DNA of 64,000 nt from Pseudoalteromonas galatheae. Lineage in GTDB: Bacteria > Pseudomonadota > Gammaproteobacteria > Enterobacterales > Alteromonadaceae. Each line of letters opens with the position of its first letter. Within the stretch, counting starts at the first letter, position 1. Where the stretch lies: NCBI RefSeq assembly GCF_005886105.2, contig NZ_PNCO02000001.1:3753501-3817500 (forward strand). Direction: 5' to 3'. Below are positions 39,695 through 54,963 of the stretch, in pieces. Below the pieces are notes generated by a model that was given only the letters and a program-made list of their open reading frames with translations, made no database searches and had not been told where the DNA came from. Made by a program: the position numbers and the translations under genes.

Positions 39695-40141
39695 ATGATT
39701 AAAAAACAAGGGGCAATGGCGATTGCGCTATTAGCACTTACCGCTTGTAGTAGTAACTTCCAATTGCCAACAACGTCAACTTCACCGGTTGTTGCAGGCG
39801 AGTTGGATAAGACAATGTATTTACGCGGTGACTTCACTCTGTGGGATGCCGAACCTCAGTATCGCCTTGAAGAAACACAACCGGGGATCTACGCAACAAA
39901 AGCAAGATTCATGAGCCCAGGTAAGGTGTATGAATTTAAAATTGCTGATGAGCAGTGGAGTGAAGGCTACAACTGTGGCTATAAGAGTGAAGGGCAGTTA
40001 ACGCTAGGACAACCGCTGGTCGCGGATTGTAACACGGTGTATAACTACTTTAGTTTCAAGCCAAGTAAAAAAGGTTGGTACGAAATCCGCTTAGATTATC
40101 GTAATCCTCGCTCACCAAAGGTGGTGATTGTAAAATCTTAA
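39695..40141 (+). CDS. Putative lipoprotein with a starch-binding-like beta-sandwich domain
   Basis: A 148-aa exported protein with a lipobox LTAC and lipidated Cys18. The mature part is beta-rich; MYLRGDFTLWDAEPQYRL and the later YEFKIAD recall the E-set/carbohydrate-binding fold of pullulanase-like proteins, but the similarity is by eye only. Two further cysteines (in NCGY and ADCN) could form a disulfide. Function unknown. Confidence 0.8.
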   Translation: MIKKQGAMAIALLALTACSSNFQLPTTSTSPVVAGELDKTMYLRGDFTLWDAEPQYRLEETQPGIYATKARFMSPGKVYEFKIADEQWSEGYNCGYKSEGQLTLGQPLVADCNTVYNYFSFKPSKKGWYEIRLDYRNPRSPKVVIVKS

Positions 40142-40166
40142 AAAAGCGGCAGATGCCGCTTTTTTA
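40141..40166. terminator. Bidirectional terminator between the lipoprotein gene and tusA
   Basis: AAAAAGCGGC, AGAT, GCCGCTTTTTT: a stem flanked by A-run and T-run, serving both convergent genes. Confidence 0.88.
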
Positions 40167-40213
40167 TTGTCTATGACTCATGAGTTCAAATACAAATAGT
40201 GTTAAAGAGGAGA

Positions 40214-40453
40214 TCACTGACCTTTCTTAATCACATATTTGTAGGGAGATTCAGCCACTGCTTTGGCTACCAAAGTGTGATCCATAAATTCACAGAAGCT
40301 CGGAATGTCTCTTGTCGTTGAGGGATCATCTGCGATAACTAACAACGTCTCACCTAAGTTCATCCTTCTCACCATGCCTCTAATCATCATTACCGGTTCC
40401 GGACAACGTAAGCCTACTGCATCTAAGGTATGGTCGGTATTATCAAAACTCAT
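40214..40453 (-). CDS. tusA: TusA sulfur-carrier protein
   Basis: A 79-aa sulfur transferase of the TusA/SirA family that accepts persulfide sulfur from IscS for tRNA 2-thiolation. The active cysteine is in the family motif LRCPEPVMM. The C-terminal SPYKYVIKK is typical. Stand-alone gene. Confidence 0.95.
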   Translation of the reverse strand: MSFDNTDHTLDAVGLRCPEPVMMIRGMVRRMNLGETLLVIADDPSTTRDIPSFCEFMDHTLVAKAVAESPYKYVIKKGQ

Positions 40454-40576
40454 TGTGGGTGGCCTTGTTCGTTACGTTGTTAGTTAGGAAAACTGCTATT
40501 TTAACCGTATGTTGTAAGTAAGCTCAAGTTTGGATAACTCAAGTCTTAGCCAACCGAGGTGAGGTAAATGCAGGTA

Positions 40577-40611
40577 ATAAAAAAGGCAAAACAGCTGTGC
40601 CGTTTTGCCTT
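40577..40611 (-). terminator. Terminator of fadBA
   Basis: On the minus strand AAGGCAAAAC pairs with GTTTTGCCTT (40583-40592 with 40602-40611), followed by a run of T (A-run at 40579-40584 on the plus strand). It lies about 65 bp after the fadA stop. Confidence 0.85.
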
Positions 40612-40674
40612 GGTCACCAAGTTGAAGTTGTGCGCTGGTATTGTCTTAAAGAGCCCAGTACCAGCTGGTTGGAA

Positions 40675-44008
<3,334 letters not shown>

Positions 44009-44289
44009 ACATGTTCTCCCGTGCTTTACACTGGTACGATGAGTTGTAATTTCAATCAGTGTGGATCCTTTGGCGGCAAATTGCAATGAAAAATTTACCG
44101 CACATTTACTGAAATACCTGAGTCGGTTTGCTATGGTGGCTTAACACACCTCGCATTTAGTGTCATTTATGAGCGTGCTCGCGAGTGACAGGCCGAGCTT
44201 TTGGTCTTCAGCGCCATCTTTAGATAAGCATAATTTGGCTGTATTTCAATTTAGGTGTGTATTCTTTTGGCAAATAAAAAAGGGTTTGC

Positions 44290-46179
44290 ATGACATATTG
44301 GTTACGCCGCTTAGCTGCGGGCAGCTTGTGTATGGTGAGCTGGCTCTGTGCAGCCGACAGCACTCTCGACGAATTTAAAGAGGCTGAGCGTATCGCTTGG
44401 TCTGGTAATTATAGTAATTTTAAAGCTGCGGTAGCGCAGCTCGATCACCCACTTAAGCCATATGTTGAAATGGCGTTTTACAAGCGTCATCCTAAGCTCA
44501 AGTACCAGCAGGAAATTCAGCATTTTTTAACGGTATACGAGCACACTCCATTAGAATGGCCTGTACGCTCAGCTTGGCTCGATTATTTAAAGCGGTATAA
44601 AAAGAAAGCACGATTCATTGAGTTTTATCGTGAAACCAGTGATGTTGAACTCAAGTGTACGTATTTGGCGTATCAGCTGGATTTGGGCGCCCCCAAAAAA
44701 GCGATTCTTGATCAGGTGACAGATATTTGGACGGTGGGAAAGTCTCAGCCCAGAGCTTGTGATGGTCTTTTTAAACAATGGCAAAAAGCAGGGTATAGGA
44801 CGCCCGAGCGTGTCTGGCAGCGAATTACTAATGCCGCGCAATCCGGTCAAGCGTCATTGCTAGATTATCTTGAGAAGCTATTACCAAAAAATGAAGCTTA
44901 TCTTGCCGAGCTTTATAAAAAGGTTCGCCAAGATCCGAGTGCGGCTGCTGGGCTTTATCGCTTTAGTAAACGCACCGAAAAAGAAGCCGAAATAGCGGTA
45001 TATGGCGTAAGGCGCCTGATTTGGCGTGACCCCGATTTAGCGCTGCGTGCATGGCAGAAGATGCTGGACATGTTTACCTTTACTCAGCAGCAAAAGGATA
45101 GCGTTGCTTATCGCTTTGCTCTGGCGCTTGCGTCTAAAGGCCATGAAGACGCACGATTTTGGCTCAATAAAGTGCCTAAATCGTTGCAGGACAAAAAGCT
45201 ATTACAGTGGCTGATGAGTAACATGCTGAAAGAGCAAGATTGGGAAGGGATTTCGGCCTTATTCGTGGGTCACGAGCAGCTTAGTAATGGTCAACAATAC
45301 TGGCTTGCATATAGCCTCGCGAAGCGTGGCGAGTTGGCCAAAGCTAATGAGATTTGGCAGCAATTAGCACAAGAGCGTGATTACTACGGCTTTTTGGCTG
45401 CTGCACGTTTAGGATTACCAGTCTCACTGAATGAAGCGCCGTTAAATGTTGAACCTAGCATTGTAGAACGGGTATCCCATGCGCCAGGCTTCAAGCGGGC
45501 AAAGGCTTTATACGAGCTGGAAAGATATACTCAAGCACGCCGAGAGTGGAACTACCTTACTAACACCTCAAGCAAAGAAGAAAAGCTTGCTGCATCCATA
45601 TTGGCTGCAGAGTTTGATTGGTATGACAGCACTATTTTTACCCTTGCACAGATCAAAGCATGGGACTATGTTGATTTGCGTTTCCCGATGGCGTTTAAAG
45701 ATCTGTTCACTAAATATAGTGAGCGTAATCGAGTCGATGTCGCATGGAGTATCGCGGTTGCTCGCCGAGAAAGCTCTTTCGCACCAGATGCACGCTCGAG
45801 TGCGAATGCCCACGGTTTAATGCAGCTGCTGCCAAGCACCGCCAAATATGTCAACAACCGCAAACGGGTGGCAAAAAATCGCCTCTATCATCCGGCCACA
45901 AACATTCGCTTGGGGACTAGTTATTTAGAATACTTGAAGCGTAAGAATGCCGGAAATGAGATTTTGGCGACAGCGTCGTACAACGCGGGCTATCATAGAA
46001 TTAAGCGTTGGCTGCCTTCAGAGGCCATGCCTGCTGAGCTTTGGATTGAGCTGATCCCGTACAGAGAAACACGAGACTACGTGAAAAATGTGATGGCATA
46101 TCGACAGGTTTACCATACTCGCCTTGGTCGTGATGGTAATATATTGGCAAGCATCTTGGATATGAAAATTGTGAAATGA
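44290..46179 (+). CDS. slt: Soluble lytic murein transglycosylase
   Basis: A 629-aa periplasmic enzyme that cleaves peptidoglycan to 1,6-anhydro products. Signal peptide 1-21 (ends LCAA), a long alpha-superhelical region as in Slt70, then the catalytic domain with Glu494 in AVARRESSFAPDARS, followed by GLMQLLPSTAK and ATASYNAGYHR. Full length. Divergent from fadB across about 280 bp. Confidence 0.94.
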   Translation: MTYWLRRLAAGSLCMVSWLCAADSTLDEFKEAERIAWSGNYSNFKAAVAQLDHPLKPYVEMAFYKRHPKLKYQQEIQHFLTVYEHTPLEWPVRSAWLDYLKRYKKKARFIEFYRETSDVELKCTYLAYQLDLGAPKKAILDQVTDIWTVGKSQPRACDGLFKQWQKAGYRTPERVWQRITNAAQSGQASLLDYLEKLLPKNEAYLAELYKKVRQDPSAAAGLYRFSKRTEKEAEIAVYGVRRLIWRDPDLALRAWQKMLDMFTFTQQQKDSVAYRFALALASKGHEDARFWLNKVPKSLQDKKLLQWLMSNMLKEQDWEGISALFVGHEQLSNGQQYWLAYSLAKRGELAKANEIWQQLAQERDYYGFLAAARLGLPVSLNEAPLNVEPSIVERVSHAPGFKRAKALYELERYTQARREWNYLTNTSSKEEKLAASILAAEFDWYDSTIFTLAQIKAWDYVDLRFPMAFKDLFTKYSERNRVDVAWSIAVARRESSFAPDARSSANAHGLMQLLPSTAKYVNNRKRVAKNRLYHPATNIRLGTSYLEYLKRKNAGNEILATASYNAGYHRIKRWLPSEAMPAELWIELIPYRETRDYVKNVMAYRQVYHTRLGRDGNILASILDMKIVK

Positions 46180-46252
46180 CCGCACATGGCTGGTGCTTAG
46201 ACTCAGTTCGTCGTTTTTAGGTAACAGCTATGATAGACTCGAAAGTATGTGA

Positions 46253-47596
<1,344 letters not shown>

Positions 47597-47628
47597 GCTA
47601 ATTTCTAGCGCTGAAAACAAGTATATTT

Positions 47629-47650
47629 GGGGGCCGATTGGCTCCCTTTT
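47629..47650 (+). terminator. Probable terminator after pepQ
   Basis: GGGGGCC, GATT, GGCTCCC with one G-T pair, followed by TTTT; it ends just 14 bp before the yigZ start and may attenuate readthrough. Confidence 0.6.
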
Positions 47651-47663
47651 AGTTTGGAACATT

Positions 47664-48281
47664 ATGTCTGAATACTTCATTCCGAGTGAGTCTATAAGCC
47701 ATCACGAGGAAATTAAGAAAAGTACGTTTATCGTACATTTGGCCCATACGCCAACCATCGAAGATGCAAAAGCGTTCATAAAACAGATTAATGATGCGTA
47801 TCCTGATGCAAGACACAATTGCTGGGCACATATTGCTGGAGCTCCAGGTGGCAGTCATGTATTAGGGTTTTCTGATGATGGTGAGCCCAATGGCACAGCG
47901 GGTAAGCCTATGCTAAATGTACTGATGGGATCTGGAATTGGTGAGATCACAGCGGTGACGACGCGTTATTTTGGCGGTATAAAACTTGGCACTGGGGGGT
48001 TAGTCAGAGCCTATGGGGGCACGCTTAACAACGCGCTAGCACAGCTAAGTACGACTAAAAAAGTACCGGCTTCTATCATTGTTGGTCAGAGTGATTACCA
48101 TCTTCAGGGTGTGATAGAGCAGCTATTACAAAGTCAGTTTACAGTGCTAAATTTAGATAAAGAATACGCTGCTAATATTACTTGGCAAATAGCAGTAGAT
48201 AGTCGTGAAACACAACAAATCATTGATGCTATTTATGAATTAACTAATGGTGTTGTATTATTTAAGGAACTCAAGGAGTAG
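47664..48281 (+). CDS. yigZ: YigZ/IMPACT family protein
   Basis: A 205-aa protein with the UPF0029/IMPACT fold: HNCWAHIAG, GFSDDGEPNGTAGKPML and TRYFGGIKLGTGGLVRAYG are the family signature. C-terminal DUF1949 domain. Eukaryotic IMPACT binds GCN1; the bacterial function is not settled. Between pepQ and trkH as in E. coli. Confidence 0.94.
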   Translation: MSEYFIPSESISHHEEIKKSTFIVHLAHTPTIEDAKAFIKQINDAYPDARHNCWAHIAGAPGGSHVLGFSDDGEPNGTAGKPMLNVLMGSGIGEITAVTTRYFGGIKLGTGGLVRAYGGTLNNALAQLSTTKKVPASIIVGQSDYHLQGVIEQLLQSQFTVLNLDKEYAANITWQIAVDSRETQQIIDAIYELTNGVVLFKELKE

Positions 48282-48344
48282 GCTCTACTTCTTTACATTC
48301 ACTCATTAACCTCTGGTTAAATAACAAAAAGCGCAGCGTACAAA

Positions 48345-49796
48345 ATGCAATTTCGTACCATAATAAAAATACTCGGGCAGTTAGTCGCTCTATTTAGTAT
48401 CACTATGGTGCCACCAGCCATTGTATCTTTGATATACAAAGATGGTGGTGGTGTACCTTTTGTTTTAGCTTTCATCTTTAGTGTGCTAATGGGTCTGTTT
48501 GCGTACTACCCAAATCGCAAGGAAAACGGTGATCTTAAAGCCAGAGAGGGGTTCTTAATCGTTGTCTTATTCTGGCTGGTACTGGGGTCGTTTGCATCAT
48601 TGCCGCTCATTTTCCTAGATAAGCCGAATCTATCCCTCGCAGATGCCGTTTTTGAAGCTTTTTCTGGGCTGACAACGACAGGGGCTACGGTATTGACGGG
48701 TATAGAACACTTACCCAAAGCGGTATTGTTCTATCGCCAACAGTTGCAGTGGCTCGGTGGTATGGGGATCATCGTCTTGGCTGTAGCCGTTCTCCCAATG
48801 CTTGGGGTTGGTGGTATGCAGTTATATCGTGCTGAGACACCAGGTCCCGTTAAAGATTCGAAGATGACACCGCGCATTGCTGATACCGCCAAGCACCTTT
48901 GGTATATCTATGTGTCGCTAACGGCGGCTTGTACAGTGGCTTACTGGATAGCGGGAATGAATTGGTTTGATGCTATTTGCCATGCGTTTGCCACGATAGC
49001 CATCGGTGGCTTCTCGACTTATGATGCTTCTATGGGCTACTTTGATAATCCACTTATCAATGTCATTTGTGTCGTCTTTTTATTGATTGCTGCCATTAAC
49101 TTTTCGCTACATTATGCTGCGGTATCGAGCCGTAATATTAAAGCTTATTTGCGAGATCCTGAGTTTAAAGTCTTTCTGTTTATCCAACTAGCGTTGGTGG
49201 TAATTTGTTTTGCGGTACTGTCTTCAAACAATGTTTATGAAACGGGTGATGAGACCTTAGATCAAGCGATGTTTCAGGCTGTTTCAATTAGCACTACAGC
49301 AGGTTTTGCCACCGATAGCTTCTCAACGTGGCCATTGTTTTTACCTATTCTCTTGATTTTCTCAAGTTTCATTGGTGGCTGTGCTGGCTCTACAGGTGGG
49401 GGGATGAAGGTTGTACGCGTATTTTTGCTCTATTTACAGGGGATCCGTGAGCTGAATCGTTTAGTGCACCCACGCGCTATTTACTCGATAAAGCTGGGCC
49501 GGAAGGCACTACCAGACAAAGTAGTCGAAGCGGTGTGGGGGTTTTTCTCAGCCTATGCACTAGTATTTGTGATTATTATGATTGCATTACTGGGGACTGG
49601 GCTTGATAACATTACTGCATTTTCAGCAACTGCGGCTTGCCTAAATAACTTAGGTCCCGGATTAGGAGATGTTGCGGCGCACTATGGCGATATTAGCGAT
49701 GCTGCAAAGTGGATCCTTACTTTGGCTATGGTCTTTGGTCGTTTAGAAATCTTCACATTGTTAGTGCTATTTACTCCTACCTTCTGGCGTGGTTAA
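48345..49796 (+). CDS. trkH: Potassium uptake channel subunit TrkH
   Basis: A 483-aa membrane protein with four pore-loop repeats: FEAFSGLTTTGATVL, FATIAIGGFSTYD, STTAGFATDSF and the last CLNNLGPGLG, each holding the filter glycine. GGCAGSTGGGMKVVR is characteristic. It works with the cytoplasmic NAD-binding subunit TrkA, encoded 1.5 kb downstream on the opposite strand. A 20-bp perfect palindrome covers its stop codon (49785-49804). Confidence 0.96.
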   Translation: MQFRTIIKILGQLVALFSITMVPPAIVSLIYKDGGGVPFVLAFIFSVLMGLFAYYPNRKENGDLKAREGFLIVVLFWLVLGSFASLPLIFLDKPNLSLADAVFEAFSGLTTTGATVLTGIEHLPKAVLFYRQQLQWLGGMGIIVLAVAVLPMLGVGGMQLYRAETPGPVKDSKMTPRIADTAKHLWYIYVSLTAACTVAYWIAGMNWFDAICHAFATIAIGGFSTYDASMGYFDNPLINVICVVFLLIAAINFSLHYAAVSSRNIKAYLRDPEFKVFLFIQLALVVICFAVLSSNNVYETGDETLDQAMFQAVSISTTAGFATDSFSTWPLFLPILLIFSSFIGGCAGSTGGGMKVVRVFLLYLQGIRELNRLVHPRAIYSIKLGRKALPDKVVEAVWGFFSAYALVFVIIMIALLGTGLDNITAFSATAACLNNLGPGLGDVAAHYGDISDAAKWILTLAMVFGRLEIFTLLVLFTPTFWRG

Positions 49797-49804
49797 CCAC
49801 GCCA
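49785..49804. terminator. 20-bp palindrome at the end of trkH
   Basis: TGGCGTGGTTAACCACGCCA is a perfect inverted repeat covering the last codons and stop codon. No T-run follows. Likely a transcript-end hairpin. Confidence 0.45.
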
Positions 49805-49985
49805 AATCGAGTGGGCTTACGTTGCTGAAAGCCCATGCGCAAAGCCCTCTTCTCTGAGTGTGACGAATTGTCATCTTATTTTTGAACTTCGCAAAGAAAA
49901 AGTTAATAAAAATTTCAAAAACTCGGATTTTCGGGGTTTTCAAGTGTCAGTATTTTTACAACGATTTAACTTGGAGGTGACTACC

Positions 49986-50480
49986 TTGCTTGCCACACGC
50001 TTTTCAGATAAAGGGTTTAAAGTGATTAAAGGATTTGCTGCTAGCCATGAGCTGGGCTTCGGCGCGCAGCTTATAGAGCAAAGCGTAATGCAGCTGAACA
50101 GCTTGATCGAAGAAGTTGGGTATTTGCGAGTCAATCAACCAACCATAGATAGTGGTGCACAATCCTATGACTTGTTTCATCACATTGGCTGTGAAAGCGG
50201 TGCGCGATTTATTGTGAAGGTGATCTCAGAAAATGAGCTATGGCAAAAGCGCCAAATACCGGCAATTGTTGATTGCCTAGAAGCTGAAGGTACTGGTTGC
50301 TTATTTAAACATGATGTCTCGGGTATATTGTTTGTTGCTAAGCGAAACAGCGAACCTATGATGTTGTTTATTGAGGGTGAAGAGCTTGCCATGGCGCAGA
50401 GCTCACTTGAAATACAGAGTAGAATGATGACGTTAAGAGACGGTGCAATAATGTTAAGAAGTCATTTTTTAATAAAATGA
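49986..50480 (+). CDS. Hypothetical protein, 164 aa
   Basis: A soluble protein without signal peptide, membrane segment or a motif I recognise. The TTG at 49986 is favoured because an excellent Shine-Dalgarno (GGAGGTGA, 49973-49980) lies five bases upstream; a GTG at 49860 would add 42 weakly conserved-looking, basic residues. Alternating beta and helix segments suggest a compact alpha/beta fold. It precedes a PilZ gene by about 130 bp. Confidence 0.6.
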   Translation: MLATRFSDKGFKVIKGFAASHELGFGAQLIEQSVMQLNSLIEEVGYLRVNQPTIDSGAQSYDLFHHIGCESGARFIVKVISENELWQKRQIPAIVDCLEAEGTGCLFKHDVSGILFVAKRNSEPMMLFIEGEELAMAQSSLEIQSRMMTLRDGAIMLRSHFLIK

Positions 50481-50606
50481 TGATCACTTTTTAGCATTAC
50501 TGAGAGGCGCAGAGTTGTAATTAACCTTAATTCAGTTTTAAATGGCCTTCCACCAAAACTGCTACAATAAAAAAGTAGTAGAGTGCACTCAGGAAGGGTT
50601 GGAGCC

Positions 50607-51290
50607 ATGTTAAAAACTCAGGAGGTTGGGCAAGAAGCTTTGCTCACCGCAATCAGCGCAGGAAGTATTGTTGATTTGGAAATTTGCTTACCGGCAAATA
50701 GCAAAAGAATAAAAACAGAATATGTCGGTATGCTCCAAGGGGCGTTTTTAATTCTTAACCATCCCAACCCTAAGCGATTAGGCGCGGCGCTGGACTATGT
50801 GATGGAAGGGACGTCGGTTATTGTTCGAGCTTTGCTCGAAAATAGTGATGGCCAAGTTATTGCATTCAAATCGCAAATCAAAGCGGTTTCAGTCCATCCC
50901 GCGCGGCTTATTTTTCTTTATCTACCCGAAAAAGTACAAACCTATAAACTCCGTTCGCAAAATAGGATACCAACCTTAATCCCCGCAAAGTTTCACTGCC
51001 ACGGCAGCAAAGATGTTGGTGTGATAAAAGACATTTCACTTGCTGGGTTACAGTTAGATTTAACGTCTATTGATGCCGAGTATATGGAAGAGGGGCTAAA
51101 ATGTGAGGTTTTCATTGAAGGCAAAGAAGGGAATCAGATCGCGCTTAAAGGGGATATTCGACGCATAAAAAGCCATGATCAAATCGTCTCTTTAGGTATT
51201 CACTTAACTTCAGCTCCAGACATAATCCGTGGTGTATTAAAAGATTACCTAATCGATTTGTCTATTTTTCAAGATCAACAAGAGACTTAG
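50607..51290 (+). CDS. PilZ-domain protein, possible cyclic-di-GMP effector (YcgR-like)
   Basis: A 227-aa protein with an N-terminal YcgR-N-like beta domain and a C-terminal PilZ domain. The domain shows a basic stretch (KLRSQNRIPTL) in place of a strict RxxxR, and DISLAGLQLD, which fits the (D/N)xSxxG motif. PilZ proteins bind c-di-GMP and tune flagellar or surface behaviour. The start at 50607 was chosen over GTG at 50583 because AGGAAGG lies nine bases upstream. Confidence 0.75.
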   Translation: MLKTQEVGQEALLTAISAGSIVDLEICLPANSKRIKTEYVGMLQGAFLILNHPNPKRLGAALDYVMEGTSVIVRALLENSDGQVIAFKSQIKAVSVHPARLIFLYLPEKVQTYKLRSQNRIPTLIPAKFHCHGSKDVGVIKDISLAGLQLDLTSIDAEYMEEGLKCEVFIEGKEGNQIALKGDIRRIKSHDQIVSLGIHLTSAPDIIRGVLKDYLIDLSIFQDQQET

Positions 51291-51303
51291 TGAATATGGC
51301 GCT

Positions 51304-52680
51304 TTAAACAAATAAAGCGCTTACTTGGAAGAGTTTTTCCACAACACCGATTTGCTTTTTATCGATCAGGAACATAATCACATGGTCGCCTGAGAGAATA
51401 ATGGTATCGTCATGTGCGATCAGTACATCTTCATCACGGACAATGGCACCAATGGTCGCGCCTGGTGGTAATTTAATATCTCGAATTGCACGGCCGACAA
51501 CCTTAGAGGTGTTCTCATCACCATGTGCGACAGCTTCAATGGCTTCTGCTGCCCCTTTACGCAATGAATATACGTTAACGATATCACCACGGCGAACGTG
51601 GGTGAGTAGTGCTGAGATAGTCGCTTGTTGTGGTGAGATAGCAATATCAATGTCGCCACCTTGCACGAGGTCAACGTAGGCACCACGTTGAATAAGCGCC
51701 ATGGTCTTTTGAACGCCCATACGCTTTGCAAGCATCGCAGCCATAATGTTGGCTTCGTCGTCGTTCGTCACTGCGATGAACACGTCTACTTGCTCTATAT
51801 GTTCTTCTGATAACAGCTCTTGGTCTGAGGCATCGCCACAAAAAACCACCGTATTATCGAGCGTTTCAGACAACTGTGTGGCACGAGCTTGATTGCGTTC
51901 AATAAGCTTAACGCTATGGTTCTTGTCTAATGAACTGGCGAGTCCCGCACCTATGTTACCGCCACCGGCAATCATAATTTTCTTGTAAGAGCGTTCAAGC
52001 TTTTGTAGCTCGTTCATGACCGCTCGAATATGCTTAGTCGCAGCGATAAAGAAAACTTCATCGTCAGCTTCAATTACGGTGGTGCCGAGTGGCTTGATGG
52101 CTTTGCCCTGACGATAAATAGCGGCAACGCGGGTATCGACGTTTGGAATATGCTCTTTTAATGCAGAAAGTGCATAGCCAACGAGTAAACCGCCGTAATA
52201 AGCTTTAACCGCCACGAGTGACAACATGCCCTCGGCAAATTGCAGCACCTGCAAAGCGCCTGGGTAATCTATTAGCCTGCGAATATATTGCGTTACTAGC
52301 TGCTCCGGTGCGATGTAATGGTCGACAGGTAGGTCGTCATTGTGAAACAGCTTTTCTTTGTACTTTAAGTATTGCTCAGAGCGGATCCGCGCAATTTTGG
52401 TCGGCGTATTGAAAATACTATAGGCGACCTGACACGCAACCATATTCACTTCATCTGAGCTGGTTACGGCGATTATCATGTCGGCATCTTCGGCACCAGC
52501 TTGACGCAAGATCTCAGGGTGAGCACTGTGACCAGTGACTCCCTGTAGATCGTATTTGTCTTGCAGCTCTCTTAAGCGCTCGCCATCGATGTCGACAACG
52601 GTAATTTCATTTTCTTCACCGACGAGATTTTCTGCTAGTGTCCCGCCGACTTGGCCGGCGCCTAAGATGATGATTTTCAT
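51304..52680 (-). CDS. trkA: TrkA, NAD-binding regulatory subunit of potassium uptake
   Basis: A 458-aa cytoplasmic protein with two RCK-N Rossmann domains ([17 protein letters not shown] near residue 3; [17 protein letters not shown] near 236), each followed by an RCK-C domain. Partner of TrkH. Last gene of the def-fmt-rsmB-trkA group on the minus strand. Confidence 0.97.
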   Translation of the reverse strand: MKIIILGAGQVGGTLAENLVGEENEITVVDIDGERLRELQDKYDLQGVTGHSAHPEILRQAGAEDADMIIAVTSSDEVNMVACQVAYSIFNTPTKIARIRSEQYLKYKEKLFHNDDLPVDHYIAPEQLVTQYIRRLIDYPGALQVLQFAEGMLSLVAVKAYYGGLLVGYALSALKEHIPNVDTRVAAIYRQGKAIKPLGTTVIEADDEVFFIAATKHIRAVMNELQKLERSYKKIMIAGGGNIGAGLASSLDKNHSVKLIERNQARATQLSETLDNTVVFCGDASDQELLSEEHIEQVDVFIAVTNDDEANIMAAMLAKRMGVQKTMALIQRGAYVDLVQGGDIDIAISPQQATISALLTHVRRGDIVNVYSLRKGAAEAIEAVAHGDENTSKVVGRAIRDIKLPPGATIGAIVRDEDVLIAHDDTIILSGDHVIMFLIDKKQIGVVEKLFQVSALFV

Positions 52681-52702
52681 ATTGGTTACGGTCGATTTTC
52701 TA

Positions 52703-53986
52703 TTATTGTTTTGTCAACTTTGCGTAGTAAAACCCATCACTTAATCCGGGTAATAGCTGCAAGCCTGGTTGTGTTTGTGTGTCTGCATCATGTAAAGGAA
52801 CAAGGGCCGCATCAGGAGTCACTGAAAGAAAACGTCTGATCTGTTGCTGGTTCTCTTGTGGCAGTACTGAACAGGTAGCATAAACTAGTGTGCCACCGGG
52901 CTTGAGTAATGGCCAGATTTTATCAATAATTTGTGCCTGTAACGTCACCAAGTTATCAATATCTGAAGCTCGTCTCAGCCACTTGATATCAGGGTGTCGT
53001 CTAATAACACCTGTTGCAGAGCAAGGAACATCCAACAAGATACGATCATATAGCTCGCCATCCCACCATGCTTCGGGGTCACTTGCATCGCCCTCGAGAC
53101 ATTTGGCCGACAATCCGATCCGTTCAAGGTTTTGCTCCACACGCTGTAAGCGCGCCCCATCAGCATCTACTGCAGTCACTTTAGCGTCTGCTAACTCCAA
53201 AATATGGCAAGTCTTACCACCAGGAGCGGCACAAGCATCAAGAATATTTTCACTTGATTGTGGTGCTAATAATCTTGCGGCTTTTTGGGCGGCTGCATCT
53301 TGCACTGAGCAAGCACCTGCGGCAAATTGTGGAAGCGCATAAACGTCAATTGGGCTATCAAGCAAGATCCCGTCTGGATACTCATTATGAAGCTGATAGG
53401 CTATCCCTTCTTGATCTAACATTGCTGCATAATCGACAGTAGAGAATTGCGATTGGTTTACACGTAGCCACATTGGTGCCTGCTGTTGATTCGCTTCTAA
53501 AATAGCTTGCCACTGCGTTGGGTAAGCTGCTTTTAGTTGATTAATAAACCAGCCAGGGTGGTTGTATAAGCAAGCTGGGATCTCGGTAGCACTGGTTTCT
53601 AGCTCGACTTGATGGCGCTGGAAGTTACGTAAAATCGCATTAACCAAGCCTTTCATGCCGGGCGCTCTAAGAGGCGTCAATGCGTTTACGGTCTCGGCAA
53701 CCGCGGCGTGAGCAGGGACACGCATATGCTGAAGTTGGTAAATACCCACATACAACAAAAACTGGAAAACACGTCGCTTACCTTTTAAGGGCTGATCTAG
53801 CAGTTGTTGGCAGTAATGCTCTAAAGACGGTAAATATCTCAATACGCCATAGCAAATCTGCTGTAGCAAAGCTCTGTCTTTACCGTCTAACTGGCTGGTG
53901 GCAAGTGGTAATTGAGCACTTAACGACGCGCCTTTATCGACGACTTGAAATAGGGTTTGGGCAGCGAGTGCGCGAACATTACTCAC
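52703..53986 (-). CDS. rsmB: 16S rRNA m5C967 methyltransferase RsmB
   Basis: A 427-aa enzyme with an N-terminal NusB-like helical domain and a SAM methyltransferase domain. Motifs: [35 protein letters not shown] with the PC dyad, and TCSVLPQEN with the second cysteine. It overlaps the end of fmt by 4 bp. Confidence 0.97.
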   Translation of the reverse strand: MSNVRALAAQTLFQVVDKGASLSAQLPLATSQLDGKDRALLQQICYGVLRYLPSLEHYCQQLLDQPLKGKRRVFQFLLYVGIYQLQHMRVPAHAAVAETVNALTPLRAPGMKGLVNAILRNFQRHQVELETSATEIPACLYNHPGWFINQLKAAYPTQWQAILEANQQQAPMWLRVNQSQFSTVDYAAMLDQEGIAYQLHNEYPDGILLDSPIDVYALPQFAAGACSVQDAAAQKAARLLAPQSSENILDACAAPGGKTCHILELADAKVTAVDADGARLQRVEQNLERIGLSAKCLEGDASDPEAWWDGELYDRILLDVPCSATGVIRRHPDIKWLRRASDIDNLVTLQAQIIDKIWPLLKPGGTLVYATCSVLPQENQQQIRRFLSVTPDAALVPLHDADTQTQPGLQLLPGLSDGFYYAKLTKQ

Positions 53987-54930
53987 GCTTCACCAACCTT
54001 AGCGCCAATTGCTACCCAGTCGGCCCGACCATTTAAAAAGTCTTGTGCAGACATCGGCTTTTTCCCTTGAGGTTGCAGAGTGTGGATCTCTAATGCCTGT
54101 GTGCCACAGGCAATAACGATACCGTGCTTATCTGCGCGAAGTACGTGTCCTGCATCACCTTGTTCGTCCACTACCTTGGCTTGCCAAATCTTGACGCTGT
54201 TACCCGCCATATTGGTAAAGCAAACCGGCCATGGATTAAATGCGCGGATGTTACGTTCAATTTGCGCAGCCTCCATTTGCCAGTCAATATTGGCTTCTTC
54301 TTTGCTCAACTTCTTAGCATAATTCGCTAGCGTATCGTCTTGCTTTTCTGGTGTGATCTCACCAGCAGACAAGCGTGCTAGTGTCTCGATAAGCGCATCG
54401 GGGCCGAGCAGCGCAAGTTTGTTGTATAAATCCGCACTCGTATCTGTTGCGGTTATAGGGCAGCGAGCAATATGTAACATATCGCCAGTATCTAGACCTT
54501 CGTCCATTTGCATTATCGTCACACCGGTTTCACTGTCTCCAGCCCAAACGGCGCGTTGGATTGGAGCGGCTCCTCGCCATCTTGGTAAGATCGAACCATG
54601 TACATTTAGACAACCTAGCCGAGGCGTATCTAAAATGGCTTTCGGGAGAAGTACACCATAAGCAACAACAATCATGACATCGGCTTCAAGCGCTGCAAGC
54701 TCTGCTTGTGCTTCTGGTGTTTTGAGAGATTGTGGCTGCAATACAGGAAGATCATGCTCTTGTGCTAGTACTTTTACTTCACATGCTTTAAGTTTTTTCC
54801 CGCGTCCTGCAGGGCGGTCTGGCGGGCAGTATACTGCCACGACGTCATGTTGTGATTGTATAAGAGCGTCAAGGTGGCGCGCTGCAAAATCAGGCGTGCC
54901 TGCGAAAACGATACGCAAAGGATTACTCAC
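53983..54930 (-). CDS. fmt: Methionyl-tRNA formyltransferase
   Basis: A 315-aa enzyme that formylates initiator Met-tRNA with 10-formyl-THF. Visible: [15 protein letters not shown] at the start, [19 protein letters not shown] (catalytic Asn/His region) and the C-terminal tRNA-binding domain. Paired with def as in most bacteria. Confidence 0.98.
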   Translation of the reverse strand: MSNPLRIVFAGTPDFAARHLDALIQSQHDVVAVYCPPDRPAGRGKKLKACEVKVLAQEHDLPVLQPQSLKTPEAQAELAALEADVMIVVAYGVLLPKAILDTPRLGCLNVHGSILPRWRGAAPIQRAVWAGDSETGVTIMQMDEGLDTGDMLHIARCPITATDTSADLYNKLALLGPDALIETLARLSAGEITPEKQDDTLANYAKKLSKEEANIDWQMEAAQIERNIRAFNPWPVCFTNMAGNSVKIWQAKVVDEQGDAGHVLRADKHGIVIACGTQALEIHTLQPQGKKPMSAQDFLNGRADWVAIGAKVGEA

Positions 54931-54963
54931 GAAATATCCTAAAGTCAGTTAGTTAGACATTGG

